From JBDTSW01 sp963758845 (GTDB lineage: Bacteria > Actinomycetota > Thermoleophilia > Solirubrobacterales > 70-9), in contig CAVWWX010000002.1 of assembly GCA_963758845.1 (NCBI GenBank), forward strand, positions 1,922,001 to 1,986,000: DNA of 64,000 nt, given 5' to 3'. A program made the position numbers and the translations under genes. Every line of letters starts with the position of its first letter. Positions within the stretch are counted from its first letter, which is position 1. The notes beneath the pieces are model-generated. The model saw only the letters and a program-made list of their open reading frames with translations. It was not told the origin of the DNA and did no database searches. Of the stretch, positions 7,845-16,551 are shown in pieces.

Positions 7845-8687
7845 CTACGAATCCCCAAGGGCCCGGACGAACTCCGGCGACAGCTCGCCTGCGTACACCG
7901 GGGAGGCCGAGCCGGTCAGGGTGACGTCGAGCTCGGGCCCGACCGCGACCTCCAGCTCGCCGCCGTCCAGCGCGACCGTGATCGGGCTGGCGGCCCCACG
8001 GAGGTGCGCGGCGACCGCGGCGCCGCTGGCCCCCGTGCCCGACGAGAGCGTCTCCCCCACGCCTCGCTCGAAGATCCGCGCCCGGACGGTCGAGCCGTCC
8101 GCGCGCCAGAACGAGACGTTCGTGCGGTTCGGGAAGAGCCGGGTGTTGGCCTCGATCGCGGGCCCGAACGCGCCCAGGTCAAGCTCCTCGAGGCCATCGG
8201 CCACCTCGATCGCGCACTGCGGGTTCCCCACGTTGACGTGCTGGAACGACCACTGCCGCCCGCCGGACTCCACGGTCCCGGTGCCGTCGCCGGGGCCGGC
8301 CGGGTAGTCCGCCGAGGTCAGCGACGCGCGCCCGATGTCGATCGCGGCCGTGCCGGAGCCCGTGATCGTGGGCGTCACGACGCCCGCCTTCGTCGTCACC
8401 GAGAAGGTGTCCCGGTCGGTCCACCCGTGCGAGCGGAGGTAAAGAACCGCCTCCCGCGCCCCGTTACCGGAGAGCTCGGCCTCGGATCCGTCGGGGTTGA
8501 AGATGCGCAGCTCGGCGACGTGCGCCGGATCGCCCGCCGGCGCCAGCAGCAGGATCCCGTCCGAGCCGACGCCAAGGTGCGGCTGGCAGATGCGGCGGAT
8601 CCGCTCGGCCGTGAGCTCCCACGGGAGCTCATCGCGCTCGACGATCACGTAGTCGTTGCCGAGCGCCTGCCACTTCTCGAATCGCAT
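7845..8687 (-). CDS. dapF: Diaminopimelate epimerase-like protein with Ser in place of both catalytic Cys
   Basis: Protein of 280 residues that aligns along its length with diaminopimelate epimerase, which interconverts LL- and meso-DAP for peptidoglycan and lysine. The start KWQALGNDYVIVE, GVGSDGILLL, FNPDGSEAELSGNGAR, NVGNPQCAIEV, FPNRTNVSFW and ERGVGETLSSGTGASG are clear DapF landmarks. Classical DapF uses a cysteine pair, one in CGNG and one in ACGTG. Here the DNA at about 8470 and 8050 codes Ser at both positions (SGNG, SSGTG). The protein is therefore either a Ser-based variant, or an epimerase relative with altered chemistry. It follows miaA after 11 bases and precedes dapL, which supports a real role in DAP synthesis. 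The ATG at 8687 is unambiguous. Confidence 0.85.
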   Translation of the reverse strand: MRFEKWQALGNDYVIVERDELPWELTAERIRRICQPHLGVGSDGILLLAPAGDPAHVAELRIFNPDGSEAELSGNGAREAVLYLRSHGWTDRDTFSVTTKAGVVTPTITGSGTAAIDIGRASLTSADYPAGPGDGTGTVESGGRQWSFQHVNVGNPQCAIEVADGLEELDLGAFGPAIEANTRLFPNRTNVSFWRADGSTVRARIFERGVGETLSSGTGASGAAVAAHLRGAASPITVALDGGELEVAVGPELDVTLTGSASPVYAGELSPEFVRALGDS

Positions 8688-8698
8688 GACGCCGAAAC

Positions 8699-9582
8699 CT
8701 AGAGGGCGCCGACGATCGCGGCCGCTACCTCGTCGTCGCCGCGGTCCGCCGCGGTCGATCGCCTCGACGCCCGGCATCCGTCGCATCCAGGTCAGCTGGC
8801 GTCGCGCCAGGCGCCGCTGGGCGGCCTTGACAGCCTCGACGTCGCCCGCCAGGAACTGGTCGAACCCGATCGCGGCGCGGGCCGTGCGCGAGGCGCCCGC
8901 CGCGTCGGCGCGGGCGACCTCGGCGGCGGCGCCGGCCGCCGCCATCGCGTCCACCCGGGCCTCGATCCGGGCGTCCAGCAGGTCGCGGTCACAGGTGAGG
9001 CCGAACAGGCGAGCGGGGCGCCGCAACCGCTCGGTCCAAAGGCCCTCGGTCGAGAGATGGGGCTCGACGCCCGCGCGGGCCAGCTCGGTCAGGCGCGACA
9101 CCCGCTTGCGATCGTTTGGGTGGACCGACGCCGCCGCCGCCGGTGCGAGCTCGGCGTGAAGGGCCTCGGGCCCGCGCTCGGCGAGATCGCGCTCGACGTC
9201 CAGACGCACCGCACGCGTCCACGGGCGCACGAAGCTCCAGCTCGGCCAGGGCGGCCCGCAGGTAGAGGCCCGTGCCGCCGACGACGAGCGGCCGCCTGCC
9301 GGCAGCCATCAGGCTGTCGATCTCCGCGTGGGCGAGCTCCGCGTAGCGGCCGGCGCTGAACTCGTCGCTCACCGCCACGAACGCCAGCAGCCGGTGCTCG
9401 AGGCGCCGGCGCTCCTCAGTTGAGGCCGCCCCGCTCAGCACCTCGAGGCCCGCGTAGACCTGGATCGAGTCGCAGTTGACCGCCACCGGGTCCTCACCCC
9501 GCGCGCGCAGGAGGTCCGCGGCGGCCAGCGCGACGGCGGTCTTGCCCACCGCCGTCGGGCCGAAGATCGCGACCGGCTCCAC
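8699..9582 (-). CDS. miaA: tRNA dimethylallyltransferase MiaA (two frame breaks)
   Basis: Transfers a dimethylallyl group to N6 of A37 in tRNAs that read UNN codons; MiaB then adds the methylthio group. The N-terminal part shows the P-loop GPTAVGKT, the DSIQVYAGL motif and VGGTGLYLRAALAELEL. The rest, including ERDLAERGPEALHAEL, NDRKRV, AIGFDQF and RRQLTWMRRMPGVE, lies in a second frame. The shift is near 9213, where dropping one base gives a continuous APVDAAVRLDVERDL. A second one-base excess near 8740 would restore the natural C-terminus AAIVGAL and the TAG at 8699-8701. The start is the GTG at 9582, nine bases past the miaB stop. The breaks are probably indel errors. Confidence 0.85.
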
Positions 9583-9590
9583 GAGGCTCG

Positions 9591-10925
9591 CTACGCGACG
9601 CGGCTCAGCAGCTTCTCGTGCCCGCTCAGCGACGTCGAGGTGGCCGACTCGATCTCCACCAGGACGAGCTCGCCCGGCTCGGCGACACCGTCGAAGTTGA
9701 CGGTCTTGTTGTGGCGGCCGCGGCCTCGCAGGCGGCTGGCGTCGGTGCGGCTGGGGCCCTCCACCAGCACCTCCATCGTCCGCCCCACGAAGCGCTGCGC
9801 GCGCTCGCGGGCACGGCGCTGCACCAGCTCGACCAGCCGGCCCATGCGCTCGCGCTTGACCGCATGGGGGATCTGCTCTGGGAGGTTCGCGGCCTCGGTG
9901 CCCCGCCGCGGCGAGAAGATGAAGGTGAAGGCGCCGTCGTAGCCGACCTCGTCGACGACCTCCAGCGTCGCCTCGAAGTCGTCGTCGGACTCGCCCGGGA
10001 AGCCGACGATGATGTCGGTGGTGAGGGCGCAGTCGGGGACGTGCTCGCGAATCAGCGCAACGCGGTCCAGGTAGCGCTCGCGGTTGTACGTGCGCCGCAT
10101 CCGCTTGAGGACGGTGCTCGAGCCGGATTGGAGCGGGAGGTGGATGTGCTCGCAGAGCGCGCGCAGCTCGGCGTGGGCCAGGATCACGTCCTCGCGCATG
10201 TCCTTCGGGTGCGGGCTCGTGTAGCGGATGCGCTCGATCCCCTCGACCGCGTCCACCTGGCGCAGCAGGTCGGAGAACCTGATCCGCGCCTCGGGCGGCA
10301 GGTCGCGCCCGTACGAGTTCACGTTCTGGCCGAGGAGCGTCACCTCGGTGACGCCGTCGGCGGCGAGGCGCTCGACCTCGGCGACCAGCTCGGCCGGATC
10401 GCGGCTCTGCTCGCGCCCGCGGGTGGAGGGCACGATGCAGTACGAGCACATGCAGTTGCAGCCCTGCGAGATCTGCAGCCAGCCCTGGAAGTCACGCGCC
10501 CGCTTGGCGGGCAGGTGCCCGGAGAAGCTCTCGAACTCGAAGTAGCCCTGCGCGGTCAGCGAGTCCGAGGTCAGGAACTCGGCCAGGCGGTTGATCTGGC
10601 CCGGCCCGAACGCGACGTCGACGAACGGGAACCGCTCGAAGACCTCGTCCTTCACCGACTGCGCCCAGCAGCCACCCACCCCCACCACGCGCTCGGGGTC
10701 CTCTGACTTCAGGCGCTTCGCCTCGCCCAGATGCGCGATGAAGCGGCTGTCGGCGCTCTCGCGGATCGAACAGGTGTTGAAGAGGATCAGGTCGGCCTGG
10801 GACCGCTCGGCGGCCTCCGCGTAGCCCAGCGAGGTGAGCATGCCCTTCATGCGCTCTGAGTCGTGCTCGTTCATCTGACACCCGAAGGTGGTCACATGGA
10901 ACCGCTTGCCGCCGACGGCGCTCAT
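9591..10925 (-). CDS. miaB: tRNA-2-methylthio-N6-dimethylallyladenosine synthase MiaB
   Basis: Radical-SAM methylthiotransferase acting on i6A37 of tRNA after MiaA. The N-terminal UPF0004 domain has the three cluster cysteines in FGCQMNEHDS, NTCSIRES and GGCWAQS. The radical SAM CxxxCxxC is in GCNCMCSYCIVPSTRGRE. TDIIVGFPGE and the TRAM domain (RFVGRTMEVLVEGPS through LVLVEIE) follow. The length of 444 residues is usual. The ATG at 10925 begins MSAVGGKRFHVTTFG; earlier in-frame codons run into an unrelated relic on the other strand. miaA follows after eight bases, so the two successive tRNA-modification enzymes are coupled. Confidence 0.95.
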   Translation of the reverse strand: MSAVGGKRFHVTTFGCQMNEHDSERMKGMLTSLGYAEAAERSQADLILFNTCSIRESADSRFIAHLGEAKRLKSEDPERVVGVGGCWAQSVKDEVFERFPFVDVAFGPGQINRLAEFLTSDSLTAQGYFEFESFSGHLPAKRARDFQGWLQISQGCNCMCSYCIVPSTRGREQSRDPAELVAEVERLAADGVTEVTLLGQNVNSYGRDLPPEARIRFSDLLRQVDAVEGIERIRYTSPHPKDMREDVILAHAELRALCEHIHLPLQSGSSTVLKRMRRTYNRERYLDRVALIREHVPDCALTTDIIVGFPGESDDDFEATLEVVDEVGYDGAFTFIFSPRRGTEAANLPEQIPHAVKRERMGRLVELVQRRARERAQRFVGRTMEVLVEGPSRTDASRLRGRGRHNKTVNFDGVAEPGELVLVEIESATSTSLSGHEKLLSRVA

Positions 10926-10946
10926 GGGGCGATTGTAGGTACGGGG

Positions 10947-11075
10947 CTCTCCGAGCAGCTCCGCAACGAGGCCGAGATGTGCCTGACGATGTTCCTGCGC
11001 CGCGACTCGCACGCGATCGGGGCCAGCGCCTTCAAGGAGGGGCGCACGCCGGAGTGGCCGAACCAGGGCCTGTGA
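10947..11075 (+). pseudogene. Relic of the 3' end of an enoyl-CoA hydratase/isomerase gene
   Basis: A plus-strand frame in the miaB - cytochrome c gap encodes LSEQLRNEAEMC, TMFLRRDSHAIGASAFKEG and RTPEWPNQGL before a TGA at 11073-11075. This matches the last about 40 residues of crotonases, where an acidic helix is followed by an SED-x-x-x-G-x-x-AFxEKRxPxF tail. Nothing of the rest of the gene is present; upstream the frame runs antisense into the 5' end of miaB. It is therefore most likely a fossil left by deletion or rearrangement. There is no sign of expression. Confidence 0.5.
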
Positions 11076-11079
11076 GCGG

Positions 11080-11692
11080 CTAGCCCTTGGCGCCGACGCT
11101 CTCGGCGATGTAGGAGACCAGAGCCTCGAGCTCCTCGGGCGAGAGCACGCTCGCCGTAGTCGTCGGGCATGACGCCGCCCGGGTAGCCCTTCTCGATCTC
11201 GGCCTCGGGGTCGACGATCGACTCCTCGATGTAGGCCGCGTCCTCGTTCACCAGCGCGGCGTCGAGGTCCGGGCCCGTGGTGCCGGTGGAGCCGGAGGCC
11301 TCGAGCGTGTGACAGCCCGCGCAGCCCTGCTCGTCGAAGATGGCCGCGCCGTCGGCCGAGGCGGTCTCGGTTCCGCCCGCGGGCTCCTCGGCCGGGCCCT
11401 CGTCCTCGGCCGTCTGCTCGGCGCTGGCGGTCTCCATCTCGTCCATCACCTCGGCGGGCGAGGGCAGCTCGCCGGCAGCGATCTCCTCGTTTCGGTGCTC
11501 TTGCTCGTCCTCGGCGCCGGTCCAGGCGAACACGGCGGCGAAGCCGATCACGACCACGAACACGCCCACGCCGGCCAGCAGCGCGCCGCGGCTGGGCGGA
11601 AAGTTCTCCGTTCGAAGCCCCAGGAACGAGACGATCAGCGCCAGGGCGGTCAGGCTCAGGCCGAGGATTATGAAAACGGTTTCGGCTTCCAT
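11080..11692 (-). CDS. Membrane-anchored c-type cytochrome (frame break near the end)
   Basis: About 203 residues once one base is removed near 11150. Two N-terminal transmembrane helices (VFIILGLSLTALALIVSFLG and LLAGVGVFVVVIGFAAVFAW) are followed by a long Glu/Ala/Pro-rich linker. A class I cytochrome c domain then shows the haem site CAGCH and a distal Met in GGVMPDDYGE. After the break, the other frame continues LSPEELEALVSYIAESVGA to the TAG at 11080-11082, the normal cytochrome c C-terminal helix. The domain faces outside the membrane and would carry electrons to a terminal oxidase or similar partner. No oxidase gene is adjacent, so the partner is unknown. Confidence 0.8.
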
Positions 11693-11752
11693 CCGAGGCG
11701 CGATCCTATCGAGGCGCGGCGGCGGCCCGGCGCGCTAGCTGGGATCAGCGAT

Positions 11753-13176
11753 CTAGCTGGCGTACGAGGTCGCCCGCGACTCGCGGACGACCGTGATCTT
11801 GATCCGCCCCGGGTAGTCCATCTCCTTCTCGATCGTCGCGGCGACCTCGTGCGCGATCAGCGCGGCGTTCTCGTCGTCGACCTCGCCCGGGTCGACGATC
11901 ACTCGCACCTCGCGCCCGGCGCGCATCGCGAACACGCGCTCGACGCCGCGATGACGCGGCGGCGATCTCCTCCAGGTCTCGCAGGCGGGCCACGTACTCC
12001 TCCAGCGAGTCGCCCCGGGCGCCCGGGCGAGCGCCTGACACGCGCGTCGGCGGCCTGCACGATCACCGCCTCGACGGTGCGTGGGTCGACCTCGTTGTGA
12101 TGAGCCTCCATCGCGTGGGCGACGGCCTCGTCCTCGCCGTGACGGCGCGCGATCTTGCCGCCGACGATGGCGTGCGGACCCTCGACCTCGTGGCTCACCG
12201 CCTTGCCGATGTCGTGCAGCAGCGCGGCGCGGCGCGCGGTCTCGACCGAGACGCCCAGCTCGGAGGCCATGATGCCGGCCAGGTTGGCCGTCTCGATCAG
12301 GTGGTCCAGCACGTTCTGCCCATAGCTGGTGCGGAAGCGCAGCCGGCCCAGTAGCTCGATCAGCGCCGGGTCGACGGCCATCACCCTGGTCTCGAGCGCC
12401 GCCCGCTCGCCCTCCTCGACGATCCGCACCCCGATCTCCTCGGTGGCCGTCTCGTGGGTCTCCTCGATCTGGGCGGGGTGGATCCGTCCGTCGGCGATCA
12501 GCCGCTCGAGCGTGATTCGGGCGATCTCGCGCCGGACGCCGTCGAAGCTCGAGAGCATCACGGCCGAAGGGGTCTCGTCGATGATCAGGTCGACTCCGGT
12601 CACCGCCTCGAACGCGCGGATGTTCCGGCCCTCCCGGCCGATGATCCGCCCCTTCATCTCGTCGCTGGGCAGCTCCACCAGCCGAGTGGTCGACTCGGTG
12701 GCGTGGACGGCGGCCAGGCGCTGCATGGCGGTCGAGAGGATGCTGCGCGCGCGCCGCTCGGCCTCACGCCGGGATTCCTCCTCGATCTGCTGCACCCGCA
12801 GGCCGGCCTGGTGCCGCGCCTCCTGCTCGACCTCGGCGATCAGGAGCTGCTTGGCCTGAGCGGCGCTCAGGCTGGAGATCCGCTCCAGCTCACGCCGCTG
12901 CACCCGCTTGGCCTGCTTCAGCTCCTCGATCTCGTGGGCGAGGTTCCGCTCGCGGTCTTCGAGGGCCTGGGTGCGGCGCTCGACGTCGGCCCGCTGGACC
13001 TCCAGCGACGCGGTGTTCCGAAGCGCCCGCTCCTCCATCCGGGCGATCTCCTCACGCCGGGCTCGCAGCTCGTCGGCGGGCGACGCGGGGCTCGAGGCCG
13101 GGCGGCCCGATGCCGGGGGCGCCTCCCCTTCCTCGTCGTCGCGCCGCCAAGGCTTCCATGGAGCGCGTGTTGTCAT
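11753..13176 (-). CDS. rny: Ribonuclease Y (two frame breaks, no N-terminal membrane helix)
   Basis: Endoribonuclease of bulk mRNA decay. The order is a coiled coil (about residues 35-150, Arg/Glu/Gln-rich), a KH domain with KGRIIGREGRNIRAFE, an HD domain with ALLHDIGKA and HHNEVDP, and the conserved C-terminal tail. The tail is split over three frames. Dropping one base near 12043 gives ADAVSGARPGARGDSLEEYV, and one near 11957 gives HRGVERVFAMRAGREVRVIV and on to RATSYAS at 11753. Standard RNase Y begins with a transmembrane helix; here the N-terminus is MTTRAPWKPWRRDDEEGE, with no hydrophobic segment. The start has a good ribosome site (GGAGAGG). The breaks are probably indel errors because each is a single base and the restored protein is perfect. 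Confidence 0.85.
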
Positions 13177-13228
13177 CCGTTCCTCTCCTCCGGCCGTCCG
13201 GGCCGGGTCCGGTCGATCTCAGCTGCCG

Positions 13229-13247
13229 GGCTTCGCGTGGCGAAGCC
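13229..13247. promoter_or_regulatory. Perfect 8-bp hairpin in the rny leader
   Basis: GGCTTCGC and GCGAAGCC flank a three-base loop. It lies about 53 bases before the rny start on the minus strand. There is no T-tract on either side, so it is not a classical terminator. RNase Y leaders could be self-regulated through such a structure, but this is inference. Confidence 0.4.
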
Positions 13248-13345
13248 AGCGGCCCGTGGGGTCGCCGGAGAACGCGATGTCGGATGTCGCCACCCGCACA
13301 GGCTGCTGCCGCCCGGGCGGGGAGAGGTCTCGCCGAGGCGGGTTC

Positions 13346-13471
13346 CTAGGCCCGCCACCTCCTCGAGTCGGCGAGTAGGTCGTGGGCTTGGTGGTCGAAG
13401 TCGATTCTCATCTGGCTGGCGTACAGCCGTTTCGTCACATTTCCGGCGGCTTTCACATGCCGCTCACCCAT
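13346..13471 (-). CDS. Possible small protein of 41 residues, unknown
   Basis: ATG at 13471 to TAG at 13346-13348, with the start MGERHVKAAGNVTKRLY and a basic, helix-prone composition. Most codons end in G or C, as in the neighbours. The last codons overlap an 18-base sequence that occurs again inside carB, so the C-terminus may derive from a repeat. No family is recognised and there is only a weak purine-rich stretch before the ATG. It could be a leader peptide for rny or a chance frame. Confidence 0.35.
   Translation of the reverse strand: MGERHVKAAGNVTKRLYASQMRIDFDHQAHDLLADSRRWRA
13348..13365 (-). repeat. 18-base dispersed repeat, copy 1
   Basis: The minus strand reads CGAGGAGGTGGCGGGCCT, identical to the plus strand at 52487-52504 within carB. 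The second copy sits beside palindromes, which suggests a REP-like family. Two copies are all I found in the window. Confidence 0.55.
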
Positions 13472-13568
13472 CGTAGTCCCGTCTCAGTGTTCTGACAAGG
13501 GCAGCCGGCTGCGTGGGACGCAGCATTCGGCTGTGGTGTGCGCGTCGCCCGCGCCCGCCGCGGGCGCG

Positions 13569-14051
13569 TCAGGCGGCCTCGCGCCCCGAGCGGCGGATGG
13601 CCTCGTAGGAGAGCTCCAGGTCGTAGCCCCGCCGGGTCAGGAACGCCAGCGCCCGCGCCCGCTCGGCGTCGTCGCTGGGTGGGCGGCCCCGCCGGGCCAG
13701 CAGGCCCTCGGCCCGGGCGAGCTGGTCCTCGCGGCCGTCCGTCAGCAGGGCGTCGTCGATCAGCTCGGTCGCGATCCCTCGCGAGGACAGCACCTCCCGG
13801 ATCCGCTCGGGGCCCCACCCGCTCAGCTCCTGCTTGTCCTCGGCGAACCGCGTGGCGAACCGCCGGTCGTCGAGCTCGCCGACCTCGGTCAGCCGCGCGA
13901 TCGCCGTGCCGACCTCAGCCGCGGTGAACCCGCGCGCGGCGAGCCACTCGGCGAGCTCGGCCGCGCCCCGCTCGCGCCGGCGGAGGGCGCCGAGGCCCCG
14001 CGCGAACGCCTCGCTCTCTCGATTCCCCCCGGCCTCTCCCGCGACCGCCAT
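13569..14051 (-). CDS. recX: Regulatory protein RecX
   Basis: RecX inhibits RecA filament formation and ATPase activity, limiting the SOS and recombination response. The 160-residue protein consists of repeated three-helix units: GLGALRRRERGAAELAEWL, FTAAEVGTAIARLTEVGELDD with RRFATRFAED, GPERIREVLSSRGI, and a last unit ending in LSYEAIRRSG. The ATG at 14051 lies 17 bases past the recA stop; the frame is open further up but only as an overlap of recA. The recA-recX pair on one transcript is the standard arrangement. Confidence 0.92.
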   Translation of the reverse strand: MAVAGEAGGNRESEAFARGLGALRRRERGAAELAEWLAARGFTAAEVGTAIARLTEVGELDDRRFATRFAEDKQELSGWGPERIREVLSSRGIATELIDDALLTDGREDQLARAEGLLARRGRPPSDDAERARALAFLTRRGYDLELSYEAIRRSGREAA

Positions 14052-14068
14052 CGCGTCCTGAGAAGCCG

Positions 14069-15250
14069 CTACGCGGCCTTGCGCTCCGGCTCGGCGGCCT
14101 CGGCCGCCGCGTCGCTGGCTTCCTCGGCGTCGGCGGCCGCCTTCGTTTCGGCGACCGCTGCGGCCTCGCCGGCGCCGATGAACGGCACTGGCGACGGGCC
14201 CTCGGGACGCTCGATCTCGAGCTGGTCGAACACCTTGGCCTCGATCTCGCCGAACAGCTCCGGGTTCTCGGTCAGGTACTGCTTCGTGTTGTTTCGGCCT
14301 TGGCCCAGCCGCAGCTCGCCGTAGGAGAAGAACGAGCCCGACTTCTGGACCAGGTCGTGCTCGAGCGCGAGATCCAACAGGGCGCCTGCCTTCGAGACGC
14401 CCACGCCGTACTCGATGTCGAACTCGGCCTGGCGAAACGGCGCCGCGACCTTGTTCTTGACGACCTTCACCCGGACCCGGTTCCCGACGGCCTCGGTTCC
14501 CTCCTTGAGGGTCTCGATCCGGCGGATGTCGAGGCGCTGGGACGAGTAGAACTTCAGCGCCCGCCCGCCCGGCTGCGTCTCGGGCGACCCGAACATCACG
14601 CCGATCTTCTCGCGGATCTGGTTCGTGAACAGGCACACCGTCTTCGCCCGGTTGAGGTTGCCGGCCAGCTTCCGCAGCGCCTGCGACATCAGCCGCGCCT
14701 GGAGGCCCACGGTCTGCTCCCCCATCTGCCCCTCGAGCTCGACCCGCGGCGTCAGCGCCGCGACCGAGTCGATCGCGACCACGTCCACCGCTCCCGAGCG
14801 CACCAGGACGTCGACGATCTCGAGCGCCTGCTCGCCGTAGTCGGGCTGCGAGACGAGGAGCTCGTCGGTGTCGACGCCGATCCGCTTCGCGTAGATCGGA
14901 TCGATCGCGTGCTCGGCGTCGACGAAGGCGCAGACGCCCCCGCGGGCCTGGGCCTCGGCGATGATGTGGTAGACGAGCGTGGTCTTGCCCGACGACTCGG
15001 GGCCGAAGATCTCGACGATCCGCCCGCGCGGAACCCCGCCCACGCCGAGCGCGATGTCCAGCGGCAGGGCGCCGGTGGGGATCGCGTCGATCGGGATCGC
15101 GGCCTTGTCGCCGAGCCTCATCACCGAGCCCGCGCCGAAGTCCTTGTCGATCTGGCCGAGCGCGGCGGTGAGCGCCGCGTCCTTGGCCTTCGCGTCCTTC
15201 GCGGCCTGAGCTTCGGCCGACTTCAAGTTCGTCTTCTTGGCTTCTGCCAT
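14069..15250 (-). CDS. recA: Recombinase RecA
   Basis: DNA-dependent ATPase that forms the strand-exchange filament and stimulates LexA self-cleavage. The 393-residue protein shows the short N-terminal domain ALGQIDKDFGAGSVMRLGD, Walker A GPESSGKTT, FVDAEHAIDP, Walker B region VDVVAIDSVAALTPR, the L2 loop FTNQIREKIGVMFG, and an Ala/Glu-rich acidic tail. No intein is present. The start MAEAKKTNLKS follows thpR by seven bases. I could not see a convincing SOS box, so control may come from an upstream thpR promoter. Confidence 0.97.
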   Translation of the reverse strand: MAEAKKTNLKSAEAQAAKDAKAKDAALTAALGQIDKDFGAGSVMRLGDKAAIPIDAIPTGALPLDIALGVGGVPRGRIVEIFGPESSGKTTLVYHIIAEAQARGGVCAFVDAEHAIDPIYAKRIGVDTDELLVSQPDYGEQALEIVDVLVRSGAVDVVAIDSVAALTPRVELEGQMGEQTVGLQARLMSQALRKLAGNLNRAKTVCLFTNQIREKIGVMFGSPETQPGGRALKFYSSQRLDIRRIETLKEGTEAVGNRVRVKVVKNKVAAPFRQAEFDIEYGVGVSKAGALLDLALEHDLVQKSGSFFSYGELRLGQGRNNTKQYLTENPELFGEIEAKVFDQLEIERPEGPSPVPFIGAGEAAAVAETKAAADAEEASDAAAEAAEPERKAA

Positions 15251-15257
15251 TTCTTCA

Positions 15258-15902
15258 TCACCTCTCTCGCCCGCTCTTGGCAGGCGGCAGTTGGAGGGCC
15301 GAGAGGCGCTCGTAGCGAGCGCCGGACGACCGCAGATGCGAACGGTAAAGAGCGACTCGGACGGCCCCGAACGGCTCGAGGAACGCCTCTGGGAGCTCCC
15401 CCGGAGCCCGCTCGACCACCCGCGGGCGACGCCTGCGCCGGCGCCCTCCGCTGCCCGCCCCGGCGGGCTCCGATCGCACGCGAGCGACCGTCACGTGGGG
15501 CCAGAACGGGCGCTTCTCAGGCTCGTAGAGGCCCGCCCCGACGAGCAGCTCCGAGAGCTCCGCCTGGACCGCCTCGGCATCCGGGCTGGGCGCGTCAAGC
15601 GCGAACAGGCCTGGGCGCCGGCCCTTGATGCCCACCGGCTCCGCCTCCAGGCGAAGCTCGACGGGACGGGGCCGAAGCGCCTCTACGGCGCCCACCGCAT
15701 CCCCGATCCTCGCCTCCTCGACCCAGCCGAGGAAGCAGAGCGTCATGTGCAGCGACTCGGGATGGACGCGCCGAAGCGCCGCGTCCGCGCACTCGACCTG
15801 GCTCCACATCCACAGTCCGTCCGCGATGTGATCCGGCAGGTCAAGCGCCGTGAACAGACGCGCCGTCGGGGTCTTTGGCCGCTCCTCCGCCACTAACCGC
15901 AC
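15258..15902 (-). CDS. thpR: RNA 2',3'-cyclic phosphodiesterase (2'-5' RNA ligase family) ThpR
   Basis: Member of the 2H phosphoesterase family. The two HxTx motifs are present: HMTLCFLG in the first half and HVTVARV in the second. Relatives hydrolyse 2',3'-cyclic phosphate RNA ends. The opening ARLFTALDLP matches the family start. Several starts are possible, a TTG at 15929 and GTGs at 15902 and 15893; none has a clear ribosome site, so I chose 15902. The gene is immediately upstream of recA. A thpR-recA neighbourhood next to cinA is common in related actinomycetes; here five accessory genes separate it from cinA. Confidence 0.85.
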   Translation of the reverse strand: MRLVAEERPKTPTARLFTALDLPDHIADGLWMWSQVECADAALRRVHPESLHMTLCFLGWVEEARIGDAVGAVEALRPRPVELRLEAEPVGIKGRRPGLFALDAPSPDAEAVQAELSELLVGAGLYEPEKRPFWPHVTVARVRSEPAGAGSGGRRRRRRPRVVERAPGELPEAFLEPFGAVRVALYRSHLRSSGARYERLSALQLPPAKSGRER

Positions 15903-16103
15903 GCTAGGCGGCTCAACGGCGCGAAACAAGCCGCGTTTGCACCAAGAGCGTCACGCGCGGGTGCCCCGAGAGGGCGAGAGAACATTGCGCCTTGCATGGA
16001 AAGCGATACGAATCGCCGCCCCTCCCTAGTGGGTTGGCCCAACGCCGGGAGCGCCTGCACACCCCTCCCGCCGTTTGAGGCGACCCTGCGACACTCCGCC
16101 CCT

Positions 16104-16451
16104 ATGGCTATCCGACGCATCATGCCCTACCACGAGTCGCCGGACTTCGAGGCCACGCGTACCTTCTATACGCGGGTGCTCGGGCTCGAGGAGGGGACCT
16201 TCGGCGGCGGTTACATCGGCTTCGGATCTGGCCAGGCGCAGGTCGTCTTCGCGCCGCCAGGCGCGGAGCCCGTGCTGCCCGACATGGGCGTGGACGTTGG
16301 TTCTCGGGGCGCCGTCGATGCGGCGCACGCTGAAGCAGTCCACGCCGGGCACGAGGTCATCTACGGTCCGGTTGACGAGCCGTGGGGCGTCCGCCGCTTC
16401 TTCGTTCGCGATCCGCACGGTGTCGTGGTCAGCGTGCTGGCCCACGAATGA
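16104..16451 (+). CDS. VOC (glyoxalase/bleomycin resistance) family protein
   Basis: Vicinal-oxygen-chelate protein of 115 residues, one pair of beta-alpha-beta-beta-beta units. The start IRRIMPYHESPDFEATRTFY and the end FFVRDPHGVVVSVLAHE are typical. The metal-ligand Glu usually found at the end of the last strand is not clearly kept, and the substrate is unknown. The ATG at 16104 is the first in frame past the intergenic region. It opens the accessory block and is divergent from thpR. Confidence 0.8.
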   Translation: MAIRRIMPYHESPDFEATRTFYTRVLGLEEGTFGGGYIGFGSGQAQVVFAPPGAEPVLPDMGVDVGSRGAVDAAHAEAVHAGHEVIYGPVDEPWGVRRFFVRDPHGVVVSVLAHE

Positions 16452-16551
16452 TCCAACCCCACCCTGCTGGTCCTAGCGCTTAGGACGAGAAGCGTCTAAG
16501 TCGCTTTGCACGGAAACGTATGCCTTCCGCCCAAGGGATACTGCGTAGGCG

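Larger units (their letters stand above)
13177..13568. other. 392-base gap between recX and rny
   Basis: This stretch holds no standard gene. On the minus strand it contains a possible 41-residue ORF (13346-13471), an 18-base repeat shared with carB (13348-13365) and a perfect 8-bp hairpin (13229-13247) upstream of the rny ribosome site. The part next to recX (13472-13568) shows nothing I recognise. It probably contains the promoter and leader of rny-miaB. Confidence 0.5.

Noticed and set aside
16470..16486. Inverted repeat GTCCTA-GCGCT-TAGGAC after the VOC gene
   Set aside because: Only six paired bases and no T-tract; could be a weak terminator or operator, not supportable.
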